Positions 47,596-61,016 of a stretch of 64,000 bases of DNA are shown here, in pieces. The stretch is from Carnegiea gigantea. Lineage: Eukaryota; Streptophyta; Magnoliopsida; Caryophyllales; Cactaceae. How positions within the stretch are numbered: position 1 is the first letter of the stretch; every line of letters starts with the position of its first letter. The DNA lies in the NCBI GenBank assembly GCA_029747015.1, contig JAKOGI010000433.1, positions 278,001 to 342,000 on the forward strand, given 5' to 3'. Under the pieces are notes generated by a model. It had not been told where the DNA came from. It saw only the letters and a list, made by a program, of their open reading frames with translations, and did not search any database. Made by a program: the position numbers and the translations under genes.

Positions 47596-50290
47596 TGTAA
47601 TAGTCCGACCCTAAAATATGTTTATAAATTTCATTTCATTAATCCATGTGATTAATTTTATTTCATTTACTTCATTGCTTTTTATTATTCGAATTAGACA
47701 TTTCTAAATGGGCCCTCACTTTGCAATTCGGGATTTTGTTCTAATCAAATTTTGGAGATCGATTTAGGCCTTGATATTTATGAATTTAGCAATTTAATTC
47801 TTTTTTATGGGACCACGACCATTTAATCTCGAGTTCTGGAAAAAAAAAAATCTTGCAAACGCACTCGGTTTCAGCTCTTTTCTAAACCCGAGCCCGTTTA
47901 AGGCCGATTTCGACCCATCAAGACTTGACCCTCATTTGTTTAGCTAACCTCCCTTAATTAGGCCTTAATTAAGCTTGGCAAAAGTGGCCTTTTGACCTTA
48001 AATTTCAGCCAAGTATACATTTAGCAAGGCTTTTATTTTACACCAAGCAATTGCAAGACATTTTCTCTCTCCTACTTCTCTCCTCCTTCTGTCTAAGTCA
48101 CGGCAGCAGCAACCTCAGCAGCACCATCACCATTTTAGCCACCAAACAGCCACCAACAGCCACCAAACAACTACCACTTACCACCCCAACCGTCCCTCTC
48201 ACTCCTTCAACCACCAAGAATCATTCATACCTCTTTCTAAGCACAAAGTGAGTAATTCTTTTCACCTCCTATGCTGATTTTGTTGTTGATTCTTGATCTT
48301 GTTGGTTTTTACTTCTTATTTTGGTTGTTTTAGTGATGGATCATGCTGTTTTTATGGAATTAAGAATCATCTTAGTGATAGATCATGATGGGGTTGAAAT
48401 TGGATGAGGCTAGGGTTAGGGTTTCATCTTAGTCATGCAAGCTTCATGTTCAAGTGTTGTTTATCGATTGTTTTATCCTTGTTTTTGCTTATTTCTTAAT
48501 ATATTAAAGTTTGTTATGGTGTTTATGGTGTTTTGAAAAGATGGGAGTGAGTTCAAGTTGACCCAAAGTTAGGGTTTTATCCAAAATGCATGGTTTGGAC
48601 CAAACTAGTACTAAACTTGAGGTATGTGTATATGTGACTGGAAAAGGAGCTTTAATTGGATATAAATATGAAGTCGAATTGTGTGTGGTGTTTTTGTATG
48701 ATGTTGGGATATATCAAAGTGTATTTACATGCTCTTAAGAAAGAATTTAAGTTGAGGATTGGTGTGAAAAGTGAGGAAACATATCCAAGCAGTGACGCTG
48801 GAATTTCCAAAAAAACAGGACAAAATTTGAGATGAAAATGGTAATGAACAGCCTAGCCAAAAATTATGATTTTTGGTGAGTAGATAGGTTAGTGTGTTAG
48901 CTTTAAAATGGCTCATGAATTGCATTAATTCGAGGTCCATGGAGAAAGTTATGGTCATTTTACTGAGCCTGTGCAGGATGGACTCAAAACTGATATGTTG
49001 GTGTTTTAGACCCATTTTATGAACCTTATCGTGGGAATCATGTGATGTGTCCTCAAGGAAAGTTTTAAAGGACTTCCTAAGCTTTACATATTGGGGTTTT
49101 AAGTCTCATTTCAAGGTCAGGAGTATAATGTCTGATTTATTCTTTCCGTGCCCTCGTTATAAACCCTCACCCTCTGAACTCGCTACCGTGCCTTAAATCA
49201 TCATTTCTACAATTTATTTAGTTTCAGCATTTTAGTTAATCTACAAACTGGTCTATACAGATTCTTTATAAGCCAGTTTATTTAAAGGTATCAATTGTGC
49301 CAGTTTTATTTAAAGGTATTCATTATAAGAACAAGTTTATTTCTGACCTCATGTTCCTATAGTAATCCTTTGAACAGAATCAAGGCCTAAGCTCTCATTC
49401 CCTCCATTTTAGTGCATCTTATTACTCCGTGAACTAGCTTTTAAAACTTTCAAGTACATTCATTGACTGTATCTTTAGAAATCAGCACGTATTCATTGAA
49501 ATTATAATGTTTTGCTAAGTACATCAATGAATCAATTGAATCAGTGCTTTATCACATAATTAACAACCCCATCAGTTATCACAGGGCATTACCCTCCAGT
49601 TACCCGCGCGGCTTCAGGCTAGGTCCTTCGGTCAGCTTAGTAGGTGTGCACCTATGCACAGATCGTAACAGTTACTAAGGGGTGTACTAACAGATAATAA
49701 TTGGCAATTTAGTTTTATATGCATCTCATTCCCTGTTTTAAAATCAAAATGAATTACAAAGCGGGCCCACATAATTTTTCAGTGAATCTTTATCAGTACA
49801 ACGATGCATGTATTGAGCTTTGGCTCATAGTTCGAAATTGTTTTATGTTTTGTTTTAGCAAAATATTTAGTGAACCGCTCTCAGGCAGACAAGGAGGCTG
49901 AAGGTGATAAATGAAACAGGACCGTCCATGTGGTTGGCGGTGTAGGAGTGCTAAGACGCTTTCATATCATATTATAGTGTATTTTGGTGTTATAACTATA
50001 TATTTGAACTAAATAATGTATTCTGGTGTTACAACTGTATATATGAACCGAGTTATGTATGTTGGTGTAAACCTTGGGAAGTTAGAACCATTTCTGTGCA
50101 CAACTAAATGGTTTGAGTGTTTATGATGGTGAGTGCCCTTATAGGGTAAACTTTGGTTTATGGCAAGTTTTCATGTATAAGGAAGCCTTGTCTTTTATAG
50201 ACGACGGTAACGCCCCATTCTATTATTTCTCATTGTTAAACTTAAGTAGGTAAACACAAGCAATGATTCATGTATAAATGGGGCATTACA
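47596..50290 (+). repeat. 3' LTR of Tekay-like element
   Basis: 2695 bp, ending ...GGGGCATTACA at 50290, followed by CCAAG. About 6-7% different from the 5' LTR in the sampled part. Confidence 0.9.
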
Positions 50291-50594
50291 CCAAGATCGG
50301 TTCCAATCCGATTATAGGGTAGCCATTAGAATGCTCACCACTAGGTGAGATGTCATTCTTGTTGGTGGTAATCGCTGTAAGCATTTATGTCTTACCTACT
50401 GCTTCTTTTTGCTTTAGGAAGATTGAATGTAAACGTAATAGGCTTAAGGAGTCCTTGACTTACATGCCTTCTCAAAGCTTCACAAAGCTTCGTTCTGAGT
50501 GGGGTGAAGGCTCCATATTTTTGACAAGGTTTTGAATTTTCTGCCGCGTTAACTTCGTTAACTATTTTGGTTTAGAGGCTGGAATCTGAGATGT
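50291..50594. other. Unassigned block, right arm (mirror of 23295-23750)
   Basis: Contains the right copy of the small ORF and the hAT-like terminus GGTGAGC (inverted) near 50335. The segment flanked by CCTCTAAAC repeats in the left arm is missing here. Confidence 0.35.
50350..50535 (+). CDS. Small ORF of unknown origin (right copy)
   Basis: 61 codons, open, beginning MSFLLVVIAVSIYVL. It has three amino-acid and four nucleotide differences from the left copy. It lies 59 bp downstream of the Tekay 3' LTR. Not recognised; see the left copy for alternatives. Confidence 0.2.
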   Translation: MSFLLVVIAVSIYVLPTASFCFRKIECKRNRLKESLTYMPSQSFTKLRSEWGEGSIFLTRF

Positions 50595-52209
50595 TGAGTA
50601 CAATTTGGTCTAAATTCTTAACAATCATGCAAACATTGTGTTTTTCATTCCAAAAATTTAGAGCTAATGAAACGTTTGCCTATATTAAGCTAGAAATTCT
50701 TAGAAGCTTTCCTTTCCTCTTGTTTTAACAATTTCAAATCATTGAGTGTGGTAGGCAATTACGTGGTGTAGGATAATTGCATGAAGAATTCTTTGGTTAT
50801 CCCATCCCATGTATTGATTTTTCATGGGTTGGGGGAATGGATCTAATTACTAACTCTCTCTCCAAAAATGATAGGAAATACAAGAGGAAAGAGAGTTCTA
50901 TTTATTTCCTTTAAGTTCTGATGCTCATGAAATTTCTCGTGTAAGAGGAAGGTTACCCAATGCTCAGTCTCAAAACATCGTAATAGATACATTTCTTTAT
51001 CTAGCTCTACTCTATTCCAATTTCCATAATTCTTATTTAGTTTTTGTTTATTTTACAGGAAATAACATTGAACCCAGAATCAATATGAATTGGGTTCAAC
51101 ATGGTGAAAATCAAGTGAATATATAATGAAAAAAGGCCCAACCTGGCCTATCATGTAAATATCTACACCCGTGCCAGTAGCTCAAGTTGAAAGGAAGAAC
51201 ACAGGGTGTCATGTACAATTATAAGGCTATGCGGTTATATTGCAGGATTACTGCCCCACTTTCGAACAGTGGCACTGGATGTCGTCCAGAACAGCACGGC
51301 CATGCGACTTGTTAACTGACTGTTCGGGATTATTTAAGTATGATTTTTGTAATTGTTTTAGGGGAGCCTTTTACTTAGGTCTTTTGACTGCACGATTAGG
51401 ATTTATGTTAGCAACCTAAAACCCCCATTAGAGGGAGAATAATTTATCCTAGATTAGTGTATATCATGTCTAAGATTGTGGATTTTGCTATTGAGGACTA
51501 AGTCTCTTTTCTATCTCTTTAATTTTATGTGTTTTCTTTTGCTAGTTTAATTGCTATTGGTTTTGCTTGTGTTTTAATGTTTGACAGTAATTAAATTTGT
51601 GATCTCTGGTTATAAGTAGCCCTTAAGATGTCTAGTTGATCTTGTTTAAGCCTTAGCCTATACATTGTTTATCCTTAAATTTAGAGGTTTCTCGCACGCT
51701 TGCCAAGTGTTCGATGAAATGCTTAAAAGAGCATTCATCCATGTTTGACTTATGCTGAAATGAGAGGTCGATTGTTTAGTATGGGCAGGGAGGATAAATA
51801 GCATTTGGACATGACAATAGACCGATTCCTAACTAGATCCTCGATTGTTACTCTTGAAGTTTAATTGGGCTAACCCTATAAAAATAGGCAATTAGAACAA
51901 TTAAACTAATCCTTACCCTTAAAAGAGGGCTTAGATGAGCTTTAATGGTGTAATCGATCATCTCTAAATGCTAGTAAAACTTGGGAATGTTACATTTGAC
52001 TTGATTAGTTGGTTTATCTTAGGTTAATCATAAATGAAGTCTTTTTTGTTTGTTTTAGCTGGTTAGTTCTACTTTCCATCACCCTTTGTTTTGCCTAGCT
52101 TGAAACACTTGAGTTGCCTTTGGTCCTTGAAAACACAACTCCTTTTGTGGATACAACTCATACTCGTTGGTTGCTAGCTACATCATGCACTTATAGTTTT
52201 AACTCAGCA
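50595..52209 (+). repeat. LTR of family-3 Athila-type element (right)
   Basis: The 3' end (...TTTTAACTCAGCA) is fixed by the following agtttttggcaccattgcgg primer-site sequence at 52210. The start TGAGTAC at 50595 is inferred. It retains a ~70-75-bp segment near 51874-51948 lost from the left copy. Confidence 0.5.
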
Positions 52210-52381
52210 AGTTTTTGGCACCATTGCGGGAGATTGTTGCTTTTTAATATTGGACCTTATTTAAGCATTTGAGATTAGACTTTTACTTTGACAAAAAATT
52301 AAAAATTAAAAAATTTTGAAAAATGCCTATTTTTCATTTCCCAGTCTGAGCATGAGCCTTTTTGGCAATACCAGTCTAAAT

Positions 52382-53442
52382 TGAATAACTATCATGCTTA
52401 ATAGCTGCATTTCATGTATAAAAAATGAGAAATATTCAAAGCTGTACTTGAGGGTATAACTCATGAGACATGAGCTATCTTGGAGTCCATGAGAGGTGGT
52501 TTTCATGCTCTAAATGTTGATGTGATGTGGAGTTTCTTTGAATATTTAACTTGGCATCAATGGAAATTTGAAAATACTAGTGAGTCTTTTGTGTTCCCTC
52601 CCCCCCCCCACATCTTTATAATTCGCATGTTCAATCTTCATGTATCGATAAATTTTGGGATTCTTATCATCATCCTTGCTATGCCCATGTTGTATACTCT
52701 AACTGCCATTCTTTAGACCATGATGTGAATTCTTATCCTTGTTATGTAATTGTTGATAAATGTTTTCTTAGAATAAATAATATGATAGAGATGATGAATG
52801 AACAATATGCTAGGTTTGAACTTTATTTACAGGAGTATCACCTATGACATGAGACCGACCTTAGCCTACCTTGTTTTAGACCTAAGGAAGAGTCTTCCTT
52901 CCCCCTAGAGTCTAATTTTATTATTAACCCACCCTTGATGGACTTAGAGGAAGCAGTTTGCACTTTTTTGACTCCATTGCTTCTTCTTGCTCCATCCTCA
53001 CTTCGCACACCTAGGGGCACTACTAACGGTGTCTTGACCCTCCCTTTTCTTCCCTTCTTTTAGATAAGTGCATGGGGCTTGAGATGGGTGAGCCTTTTAG
53101 AATGATGCTAGTCCTTTTGATGAGGATGATTCACTTGCTTGGTTGGAAGAACTTGCCTTGATTTAGCATTTGGAGAAGAAACCTTTAGAGTAGCCATGTG
53201 GTGATGATGTGGTTGTTGGTGCCCCTTTTAGCCTCAAGTCTATAGATCCCATTCTTGTTAAGGCCCTCGACCTTATCCTCATCCCATCTCCCTTACTCCC
53301 CACTACCCCCTCTCATGTACATGCATTTGATACATCCCAAGGTGATTTTCGAGGTACGATTCCTCACTTGACCCTTATTGTGTATACTGGAGAACATACT
53401 AAGGGGAATCATGTTCCCATACTCATTCCATCATCTTATTGA
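52382..53442 (+). pseudogene. Degenerate gag of family-3 element (right)
   Basis: Follows an AT-rich leader (52227-52381). Pieces: a frame at 52480-52716 with FFEYLTWHQW, then several frames, and an open 77-codon stretch at 53209-53442 of unknown domain. A run of nine C near 52601-52610 causes a frame change relative to the left copy. No pol domains follow. Confidence 0.55.
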
Positions 53443-54432
53443 CTTTCTTAAGGTCACCCTTGAGTTAAGATAACAATATTTTTATTTGCTATATTTTTAT
53501 TTGCATATCTTACTTACATTATTATGAGATCCATGGACCACCATATGATAGGCCATTGAGAGCTTTGTCAGCATCTACACTGGAGACTCAAATTTTGATG
53601 CTGAGGGGGAATGAATAATGCTCATCCCACCTCCCATAGCATCATCTTGAGGAGGTGATAGTTTAGCTGTACCTAGCACCTAATCTGGTAAATTCTTTTT
53701 CTCTTTTCTCTTTCTTTATTTTAATTTTTATATATCTCTTTTCTTTTTCCCCTTTTTCTCTTGTTTTTGTATATTTACTATTATAGACTGTTTTATGTAT
53801 ATATGTGTTATGTTGGTGCGGTGGCTCCTTGGCTCCCACTGACGACATTATGAGATCTAGGTATAGGGGGGAGAAGTCATGCTTCATACTTTTGAAAATG
53901 GAAAAAAGAGAGCGAAGAAAATTTCAAAAAAAATTATGTTTTTAGCAGTTTTGAGGAGTTTTCTACTACTTTGATGGGCTATGTACCTTGATTGTTAGCT
54001 TGCATAAAACTATGTTGTGCACGATAGATCTTTGTCACAACTATGTCAGTCTAGATCCAAATTCTAACCCCGACAATGCATTATAGTTGCGTAATCTAGT
54101 CCTCATTCATATATCAGCATTATGTTAGAGTCTTAGTCTTCTGTGATTGACTCTCTCACCTGTCTTTGCCACTTTTGTTTTCGTTTTCATTTTGCATTAA
54201 AAAAGAAAAAAATCAGAAAAAAATGAAAAATGTTTTAAAAAGGAAAAATAAGAGTTAGAAAGAGTCATATAGTTGAGAACGACAAGTATCCCTTTAAGGC
54301 ATGGGCTACTGGAAGCTATCTTTTGTGTCAATACTACGACCGGAAAAGCTTGCTTTCTAAGTGAGTAAGTTAATAATGTAGTTTGTGTCAGTCAAGTGAG
54401 ATTGAGTCGAGCATTGGTAAGTTTAACTTGAA
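53443..54432 (+). other. Family-3 3' noncoding region, right arm
   Basis: Noncoding. It contains a GAGGGGGAA motif near 53600, T-rich and A-rich tracts near 53700-53770 and 54200-54250, and ends at the family-2 junction near 54432. Confidence 0.5.
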
Positions 54433-56119
54433 CATCAAATATTGAATCAACTGCCCAAATCAACTTAAACACTCATATTGGCACATGGAAGATGCAGAAC
54501 TAGAAGAACCAGTAGATCCTCACTTTAGTAATGAAGCACTCATCACTCATGTGTTTTAAAGTACAACTTGGTTCTCTCAAATGTCATTCCAAGGAATCAA
54601 ATCTACCATAAGGTTAGTAAGATTCTCCAATTCACCATCACTAGAATGCAAAACACACTAGGCAATCATGAGGACTTGAATAAGGTTGTAACTAGGCTAT
54701 TGGTAAAAGTTTAGAAGGGAACAAACATTTTGGAATTATAAAGGCTAAAAGCCAAAGACTAAGAGCAAAATCATCACCTCTCAATTTTCTTCAAAACGAA
54801 GTCCTCAAACCTTAATATGTCAAAGATATGTACAAATCCCCTTAGTTGGTTCAAAATCAAGAGAAAGTGTTGAAGCGATCTAGATGCCAAAATCTTTTAT
54901 TTCACTTCTTTTTTTTTCTCTTTTTTTCCTTTTTGAGTGTTTTTTGCCAGTTTTTTTTTTCTTTTCTATGAGAAGGATCATGGCAAAGAACATTAAGTAC
55001 CTTTCAACACTTCTCAACAAATTTATAGTTACCAACCCAATTGTATCCAGAGAAACCACAGCTTATATCACTACCCACAAACCACCCCAAATCAAGAAAT
55101 GGAACTTTATAGTCTTAGCTAAACAAGGTAGATAAGTATTTGGCCAAAGGCTATATTAGAGGTTCACATCAATAAACAATGTCAAGGCTCAAAGGGGTGA
55201 CAATGGGTAAATCATGCTTAATAAGGGTGGCTATTTTATCAATGTTGCTCATTAATTCTAAGAATACCTCAATCATGTTACCTAAATGTGCATGCTAAAT
55301 GTTATCTTTGATAAGAGTCAAAGCAAGTCCAGAAATTTAGAATCTAGGAAGAGTCACACATGAGAAGGAATAAGAGACTAAAATTGATGAATTAGTCTAT
55401 TCATGCTTAAAGCTTCATGGGATAACTATTGACGCACAACTAGCTCATTGAATCTCACATGCCAATTAGTCATGCAAATTTTCATGGGGTAATCTACTCA
55501 TATTAAACATCATGGTCAAATCAAGAAACACATTTCAAGAACTCATAATTAAATATGTTTTATTCGCAAATAGGCATAACTAAAAGGTCAAAATTAAGCC
55601 AAAGAAAGCTATCTAGTCTAAAGACTTCATCGAAGGATTTTTGTATTTTTCGGATTTTTATTATTTTTTGTTTTTTATATTCATGCTAAACCTAATATGC
55701 AAAAAGGAAAAAAAATAAATGCTCCTAAAAATAGAATGAAACCTAAATGCTCAACTAAAAATGCTCTAACTAACCCTAAATGCACAATCTAATATGCAAA
55801 CCATTCACACATTCACATCATACACATATTCACAAATGAACACTCAGTTCCCCCGTGTTTGGACAAAGCATTGTCCCCAATGCAAGAACATTAATCAATG
55901 GGGAAGGAGAAGTAGAACTAAAAAGGAGGAGGAGGGGGAGATGAAGGAAGCTGGGGTTGAGATATATGTCAATCATGCCAAGTATCAAGATAATCCCCAA
56001 GGATATTAATCAATAGGGACGGAGAAGTAGAACTAAAAAGGAGGAGGAGGGGGAGAAGAAAGAAGTTGGGGTTGAGATATATATCAATCACGCCAAGTAT
56101 CAAGATAATCCCTAAAGTT
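54433..56119 (-). other. Family-2 3' noncoding region, right arm (uninterrupted)
   Basis: The empty-site version of the left region: sequence around 54550-54565 is continuous where the left arm carries the 9.45-kb element. It has a T-rich tract near 54905-54965. An approximate ~110-bp direct repeat lies at 55894-56100 (two 'gaaggagg..gttgagatatat' units), present once in the left arm near 8500-8600. Confidence 0.6.
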
Positions 56120-57347
56120 CTGGAAATATTAATTGTGGAAAGCAATCATCCCATGGAGCTCATTGTGCTACTCCTAAACAAAGTCACGAAGGGCGGCATA
56201 CTCAGTTTGGGCATAAGCTTGTAAGGAATATTGCTCCGATTGTGTAGATCGGAGGGCAGCGTGTATATTGGTGTAGTCTTGGGAAGAGGAAGGTCGGAAT
56301 GAACTAGAGGTACCTAGATGGGGGTGTGGATGAGGTGAGGGTACGGGAGGAACTAACTTCTCATCACCGGGCATAAGTGAAAGATTGTCCAGGTTCAAAA
56401 GAGTAGTTCAGTCAACATTTAGAAGAGACATAAGTCTTTTTCCAGGGTGAATCTAACACATACGACCACCCTCCATTGTACAAAACTTGATTTGCTCAAA
56501 AGTCGCTGATGCTAACCTTTTAGACCCAGACACTCTATCATTAAGGTTAGGCGCAATACTAACCGACCTAGCTATTGGGGTGATAAGACCCATAATCACT
56601 ATTGTCTTGGCACAACTAGTTGCCGCACTCAATAATTAATTGGTAAGGAAAGAACCAGGGCAATATGTGTTCCTTCCAACATACTATATGAGAAATACAG
56701 CTTGGACAAATAAGGAACATTCAAACTATCCTCCTAAGTAAATAATCCACAAGTAAGAACACGTTAGACTACTCTAATATAGGGCTTCCTAATAATGGAG
56801 CCTTTAGAGTGACTAGCATCATATTGGCAATTTCCAGTGATTGTAAACCAAAAAGCATTAGGATTAAACTCTCGAGGCACATGACATCAATCTAAATCCA
56901 AGCTACATGGAAACTCAAATATATTATTAAAAGACTTAAATTCAACTCATAGAATTCCCTATTCATATAAAATGAAATATAGCCCTCTTGACATCAAGGA
57001 CTACTCATGACTTCAACATGAAAAGTAATTAAAACTTCCATGGTAAAGTCACGATATGTAAGGTCTCAAGTCTCTAAAAATTGACTCATATCCTCATGAA
57101 TAAACAACCACCGAATATCATCAAGCAACCCTAAACTAGTCAACAAATCCTCACCCAAATAATAAGTAGCAATAACGAGCTTATTAGTTAACGCATTGTA
57201 TCTAGTAATATGATCAGATAGTTAAACCAAGTGGGTTAGGAAGATTATCTTGATTCGTACATTGGTGGATGTTCAAAAAACCCGCTGGGGAGCTTGACTC
57301 GATCTCTCCACTCCTTGAGTAGTCCTGGTTCTCTTCTTTAGAGCCAT
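56120..57347 (-). pseudogene. Degenerate env-position ORF, family 2 (right)
   Basis: Starts on the minus strand at ATG 57347 (MALKKRTRT), stops after about 25 codons, and continues in fragments to the proline-rich piece at 56398-56174. Same early stop position as the left copy, so the ORF was dead before duplication. Confidence 0.5.
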
Positions 57348-58216
57348 GAATGTGGAATGTGGATGGGTGTGTTTGGTTGAAGTCCTAACTATGAAGAATG
57401 GGATGAAAGGAAGGGAAATTAGGAAATGTGTGCAAATAAGAGGTAACGGGGAAGAAATTGTGGAAGAAAAGTGAAAATTTTGAAGAAGGGAAGACAAATT
57501 TGTGATATAGAAGATGTGGGTTATGGATAACGAAGAATGTGAAAGAAATAAGAGTAGGAAAAAAAGAATTGAGAGAGAAGGTGAAGAAAATGGAGAAAAA
57601 TGGAAGAAATTTGAGTGAAATGGTGAAGATGTGAAAGGGGAAAGATGGGTGCTTAATGAAGGCTTTTGCAAGAGAAGGAGAGAGTTTACAGAGAGAAAGA
57701 GTCGAAGGTTGAAGATGATTTGTGCAAAATTCGGGTTAAAGGGCAAAGGAAACCCTTGAGCACGGAGAATAGGCCCGATACGAGCTGTAGCCCTCTATGG
57801 TTAGCTCTATTCAGAAATTTTTCTGGATTTCTAGGCAGGGGCTTCGCGGATCGTGGTAGACACCACTAGGGGTCCGTAATAACTTTTCTTTTTTTTTTAT
57901 TTTTTTTGGTGCTCATTTTTTTCTTTTTTTTTGTTATCTTTCTTTTTCAATAAATGAAAGGATGCAACTATATATAATGAAATAAAAAGAAAAGTTATAA
58001 AATGACTTAGGTTGTCTCCCAAGAAGCACTCTTTTAGGGTCGAGAGCTCGACCTTCTCCTCTATTCTGGTTTGGGATCGATGAATGTGTCTGATGAGGGA
58101 CTGGGCAACTCAGTTCCCGACTTACCCTTGTCTCAAATCTCAATGTTGAAATCATACAAAAGAAAATACCATCTCAAGTAAACGGGATGGAGATCCTTCT
58201 TGAGCATCAAGAAATG
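57348..58216 (-). other. Inter-ORF noncoding region, family 2 (right)
   Basis: Mirror of 6404-7276: a pyrimidine-rich leader on the minus strand, T-rich runs near 57885-57935, and the conserved stem-loop at 58006-58023. The CGGACC/GGTCCG inverted repeat is weakened here (near 57845-57885). Confidence 0.5.
58006..58023 (-). other. Conserved stem-loop after protease, family 2 right
   Basis: On the minus strand CTTGGG-agacaa-CCTAAG, identical to the left-arm copy despite ~7% divergence around it. Confidence 0.5.
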
Positions 58217-59125
58217 TCAATCAGCGTGGTTCGTATACAAAATAGTCTTGTAGTGGACTCCATCAGAGTGGCCACTACCAAACTCCACTCCTAAATCAAA
58301 ATCATGCTCAACTCTGTCCATAGGAGACAAGGACATTAGTACTTGGGCAAACCTACAGCAATCATTCAAAGAATCCTCATTAACATCAAAGGGCTCGTCC
58401 TTGGCTATATAAGGTGGCAAATGGGCTTCTAAAACCACCTTGGCACAATCAAGTCCATGATCCTTAGTAGACACATAGTTAAACATAGGAGAATCATTAG
58501 GAGACAGCTCATCAGACTTCACATTCTTGTCTGAAATAATAACTTCACTACAAGCGATTGAAGAGGAGGAAAAGTTTTGGTCTTCAAACAAGCTAAACTC
58601 AGCATGACACTCCCCCACATCAAATATCAACAGCCCCCTTTCACATCAATCTTACAACCCGAAGTGACCAATAAGGGCCTCCCAAGAATAATTTGGGTAT
58701 AGGCGTCTTCGGCCATATCAAGAACAACAAAGTCATTAAGCACATAGAAATAACCTACTTTAATGTGAACATCTTCTAAAATGCCCAAAGCGTACTTCAC
58801 AAAACTATTCGCTAATTGGAGTGAAATAGGTATGGGTTTCAATTGTTTTAAGTCAAGCCTCTATGATATCAAACTAACACTAGAGCCAAGGTACATAAAG
58901 CCCTATCAATGCTAACATGTCCAATTATACAAGCACTTGAAAAACTACCTGGGTCCTTAATCTTAGCAGAACGCTGCTTGGGAATGACTACCTTGCAATC
59001 CTCTCCTAAAGTTAGAGTCTCAGGCTTAGCACTTTTCCTCTCATTTGCTACATTGTTCTCTTCACCATCATCCTCAAGCCATGCACCCTCAGTACCCTCT
59101 AGTCCACCTCTTAAGATAATATAAT
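58217..59125 (-). pseudogene. Degenerate aspartic protease, family 2 (right)
   Basis: Minus-strand frames at 58842-58627 (GILEDVHIKVG, IILGRPLLVT) and 58630-58217 (C-terminal linker). The position with the left arm's one-base deletion is intact here (CTTGACTTAA). A deletion of about 13 bp upstream, near 58866, breaks this copy instead. Confidence 0.65.
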
Positions 59126-59215
59126 CACAGTGCTCTTACGATTAGGCTCAGGCTTACTTGGGATGTAGATGAAAAGGTAGCTTGTAGGGTAATTTAGGCT
59201 TCTAACATCTTATTA

Positions 59216-60722
59216 TGAGTACTAAGTGTTTACGCCAAAAATACGAAACTTTTACGATATCTTTATACCTAATTTATGTTGGAAATAATTATTATATTTA
59301 GATTTTAATTTTTTTTTTTAGGTGTTGAAAATCAGGAAAAATTGTGAAAGAAACGATGGAAAGAGAGCAAGAAAGAAAAAAAAAAAGATAAAACTAAAAT
59401 CTACCCAGTCCCCATGCTCATCTTACATGCTTACCCCCCATTTCTCCTTTTCTCTCTTTTCTCCCGGTTCATCAGACCAAAGAACCCTGACCTCCCTCTT
59501 CATCTCTAACTCATCTCTCTCTCTCTCCCTCTCGATTTGGCACCACAGCAACACCACCATTGGCACCACCATCATTGCAATCATCCTCATCCACTTCATT
59601 ATCTCTCCATTAGCCAGTGCATCACCTTTAGCACCATCCACATTAGGCACGATCGAAGGGCCAAGATTGAAGAGGTTTGAGTGTAAATCGAGGCTGCAGC
59701 GCATGGAGGTAGGGAATCTAGGTTTTAGTTTAAGTTTTTAGGTTTCAATTTTTAGGGTTTTTATTACTTTTTATTACAGTTTAGTAATTTAAGGCACAGA
59801 TTTGTTTTCTTCTATTCGATTTCGAATGTTAGATTTGTTTTTTAGATTGCAATTTCGTATATTCAAAGCTTAATTTGTTGATTTGGTTAGTTTATCACAA
59901 TCTTCATTTGTAATTACAACATTTTTAGGTTTGGTTTTGGTTAATTTCGGTTTTTTCCCTCCCCTGTTTTCGCTATGTCTGAACCTTTGGTAATGGCGTT
60001 TCCGCCATTTTTAATAGGCTTGGAAGCTCATTTGTTGCTTGGTTCTGGGTTACTTGATGGCTGAGTTCGACATCCCTTCCACTTTCCTATTGTTCTGTTC
60101 TATCCTGCTTCTTCTTTTTGTTTGCTTGAGTGCCATGCGTTGGCATTATCTTGGTCGAATTGGTGTTTGTCTTGATTTTGTTAAGTTTGACCTTTGTCCC
60201 TTCCTCTCATTTTTCGGTTCTCTAGGTTATGCGTCGTGATCTAGGCTGTGGAGTTTTAAGTTGGTTTGTGGATGCTTGATTGTAAACGTTGTGAGGTAGG
60301 GTGAGCTTACTTTGGCAAGGAAGCCCATGTCCCAGTTTCTGTGGCTTGGCAAAACGGACTTCTTGCTCCCTTTTCTCTATTTCATTTACTAAGTATTTAT
60401 TTACTCAACCTTGTTAAAAATCTAGTTTAGCTATTGGTTTAATTTCATTTTATCTTTTGTTTAGAAAATGTAATGAGTTATGTTTGAGTTTGCTCTATTA
60501 TCTTAAAGTTTGTTAGGCCTTATGAAATCATATGAGTTGTTAATGACTAGCTAGATTAGCTTTTCTTGTAATAAATATGTTCAGTTTTTGTAGATTAAGA
60601 ATGAATTAGATTAATAGTTTGTGTCCCTAATTTCATCATTGTCCCTAAGGACACGACTCTCAAGTACTACGACGATAGTCGTACACTTGTTGCTTTAAAT
60701 TTATAGTCGAAATCCTCGTACA
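59216..60722 (+). repeat. LTR of family-4 element (right copy)
   Basis: Runs TGAGTACTAAG...CTCGTACA, followed by the primer-site sequence agtttttggtgcc at 60723. It contains a (CT)n run near 59515-59530. Segment 59126-59215 between it and the protease is a head-to-head junction of two families. Confidence 0.6.
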
Positions 60723-60739
60723 AGTTTTTGGTGCCCGAC
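60723..60739 (+). promoter_or_regulatory. Primer-binding site of family-4 element (right)
   Basis: agtttttggtgcccgac immediately follows the LTR. One or two bases differ from the left copy. Confidence 0.55.
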
Positions 60740-61016
60740 ATGAGATTAGGTCGCATTTTCTTTTTCTTAGCTACTTACTAGTTGCATAGATCTTGTTTTA
60801 CTTTGTTTATTTCATTATTAATAGTGACTTAGTTTAGTTTAGATCTTGAGAAATCCAAAAAATTTGGAGTATTAAAAAATTGAAAAAGAATTGGAAAAAA
60901 TTTGAAAATCCCTAAAAATTAAAAAACTTAAAATTTTTTATTTTTAAAAAAACCACATGGTAATTTTCTATTTCCCTTAGTTTAAACATGAAATATTTTG
61001 GTGATATTTAAGTAGA

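Larger units (their letters stand above)
39492..50290 (+). mobile_element. Tekay/Del-like chromovirus Ty3/gypsy retrotransposon (decayed)
   Basis: A 10.8-kb element with 2.7-kb LTRs (TGTAATAGTCCGACC... to ...ATTACA), target duplication CTAAG (39487-39491) / CCAAG (50291-50295), a tRNA-iMet-type primer site, gag, a full pol in the order protease-RT-RNase H-integrase with a chromodomain-like C-terminus, and a polypurine tract. The left palindrome arm has the empty site near 23725. Stops interrupt gag and pol. Sampling 245 bp of LTR by eye gave about 16 differences, so it is older than the family-1 insertion. Lineage is inferred from long LTRs, domain order and the C-terminal domain. Confidence 0.9.
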
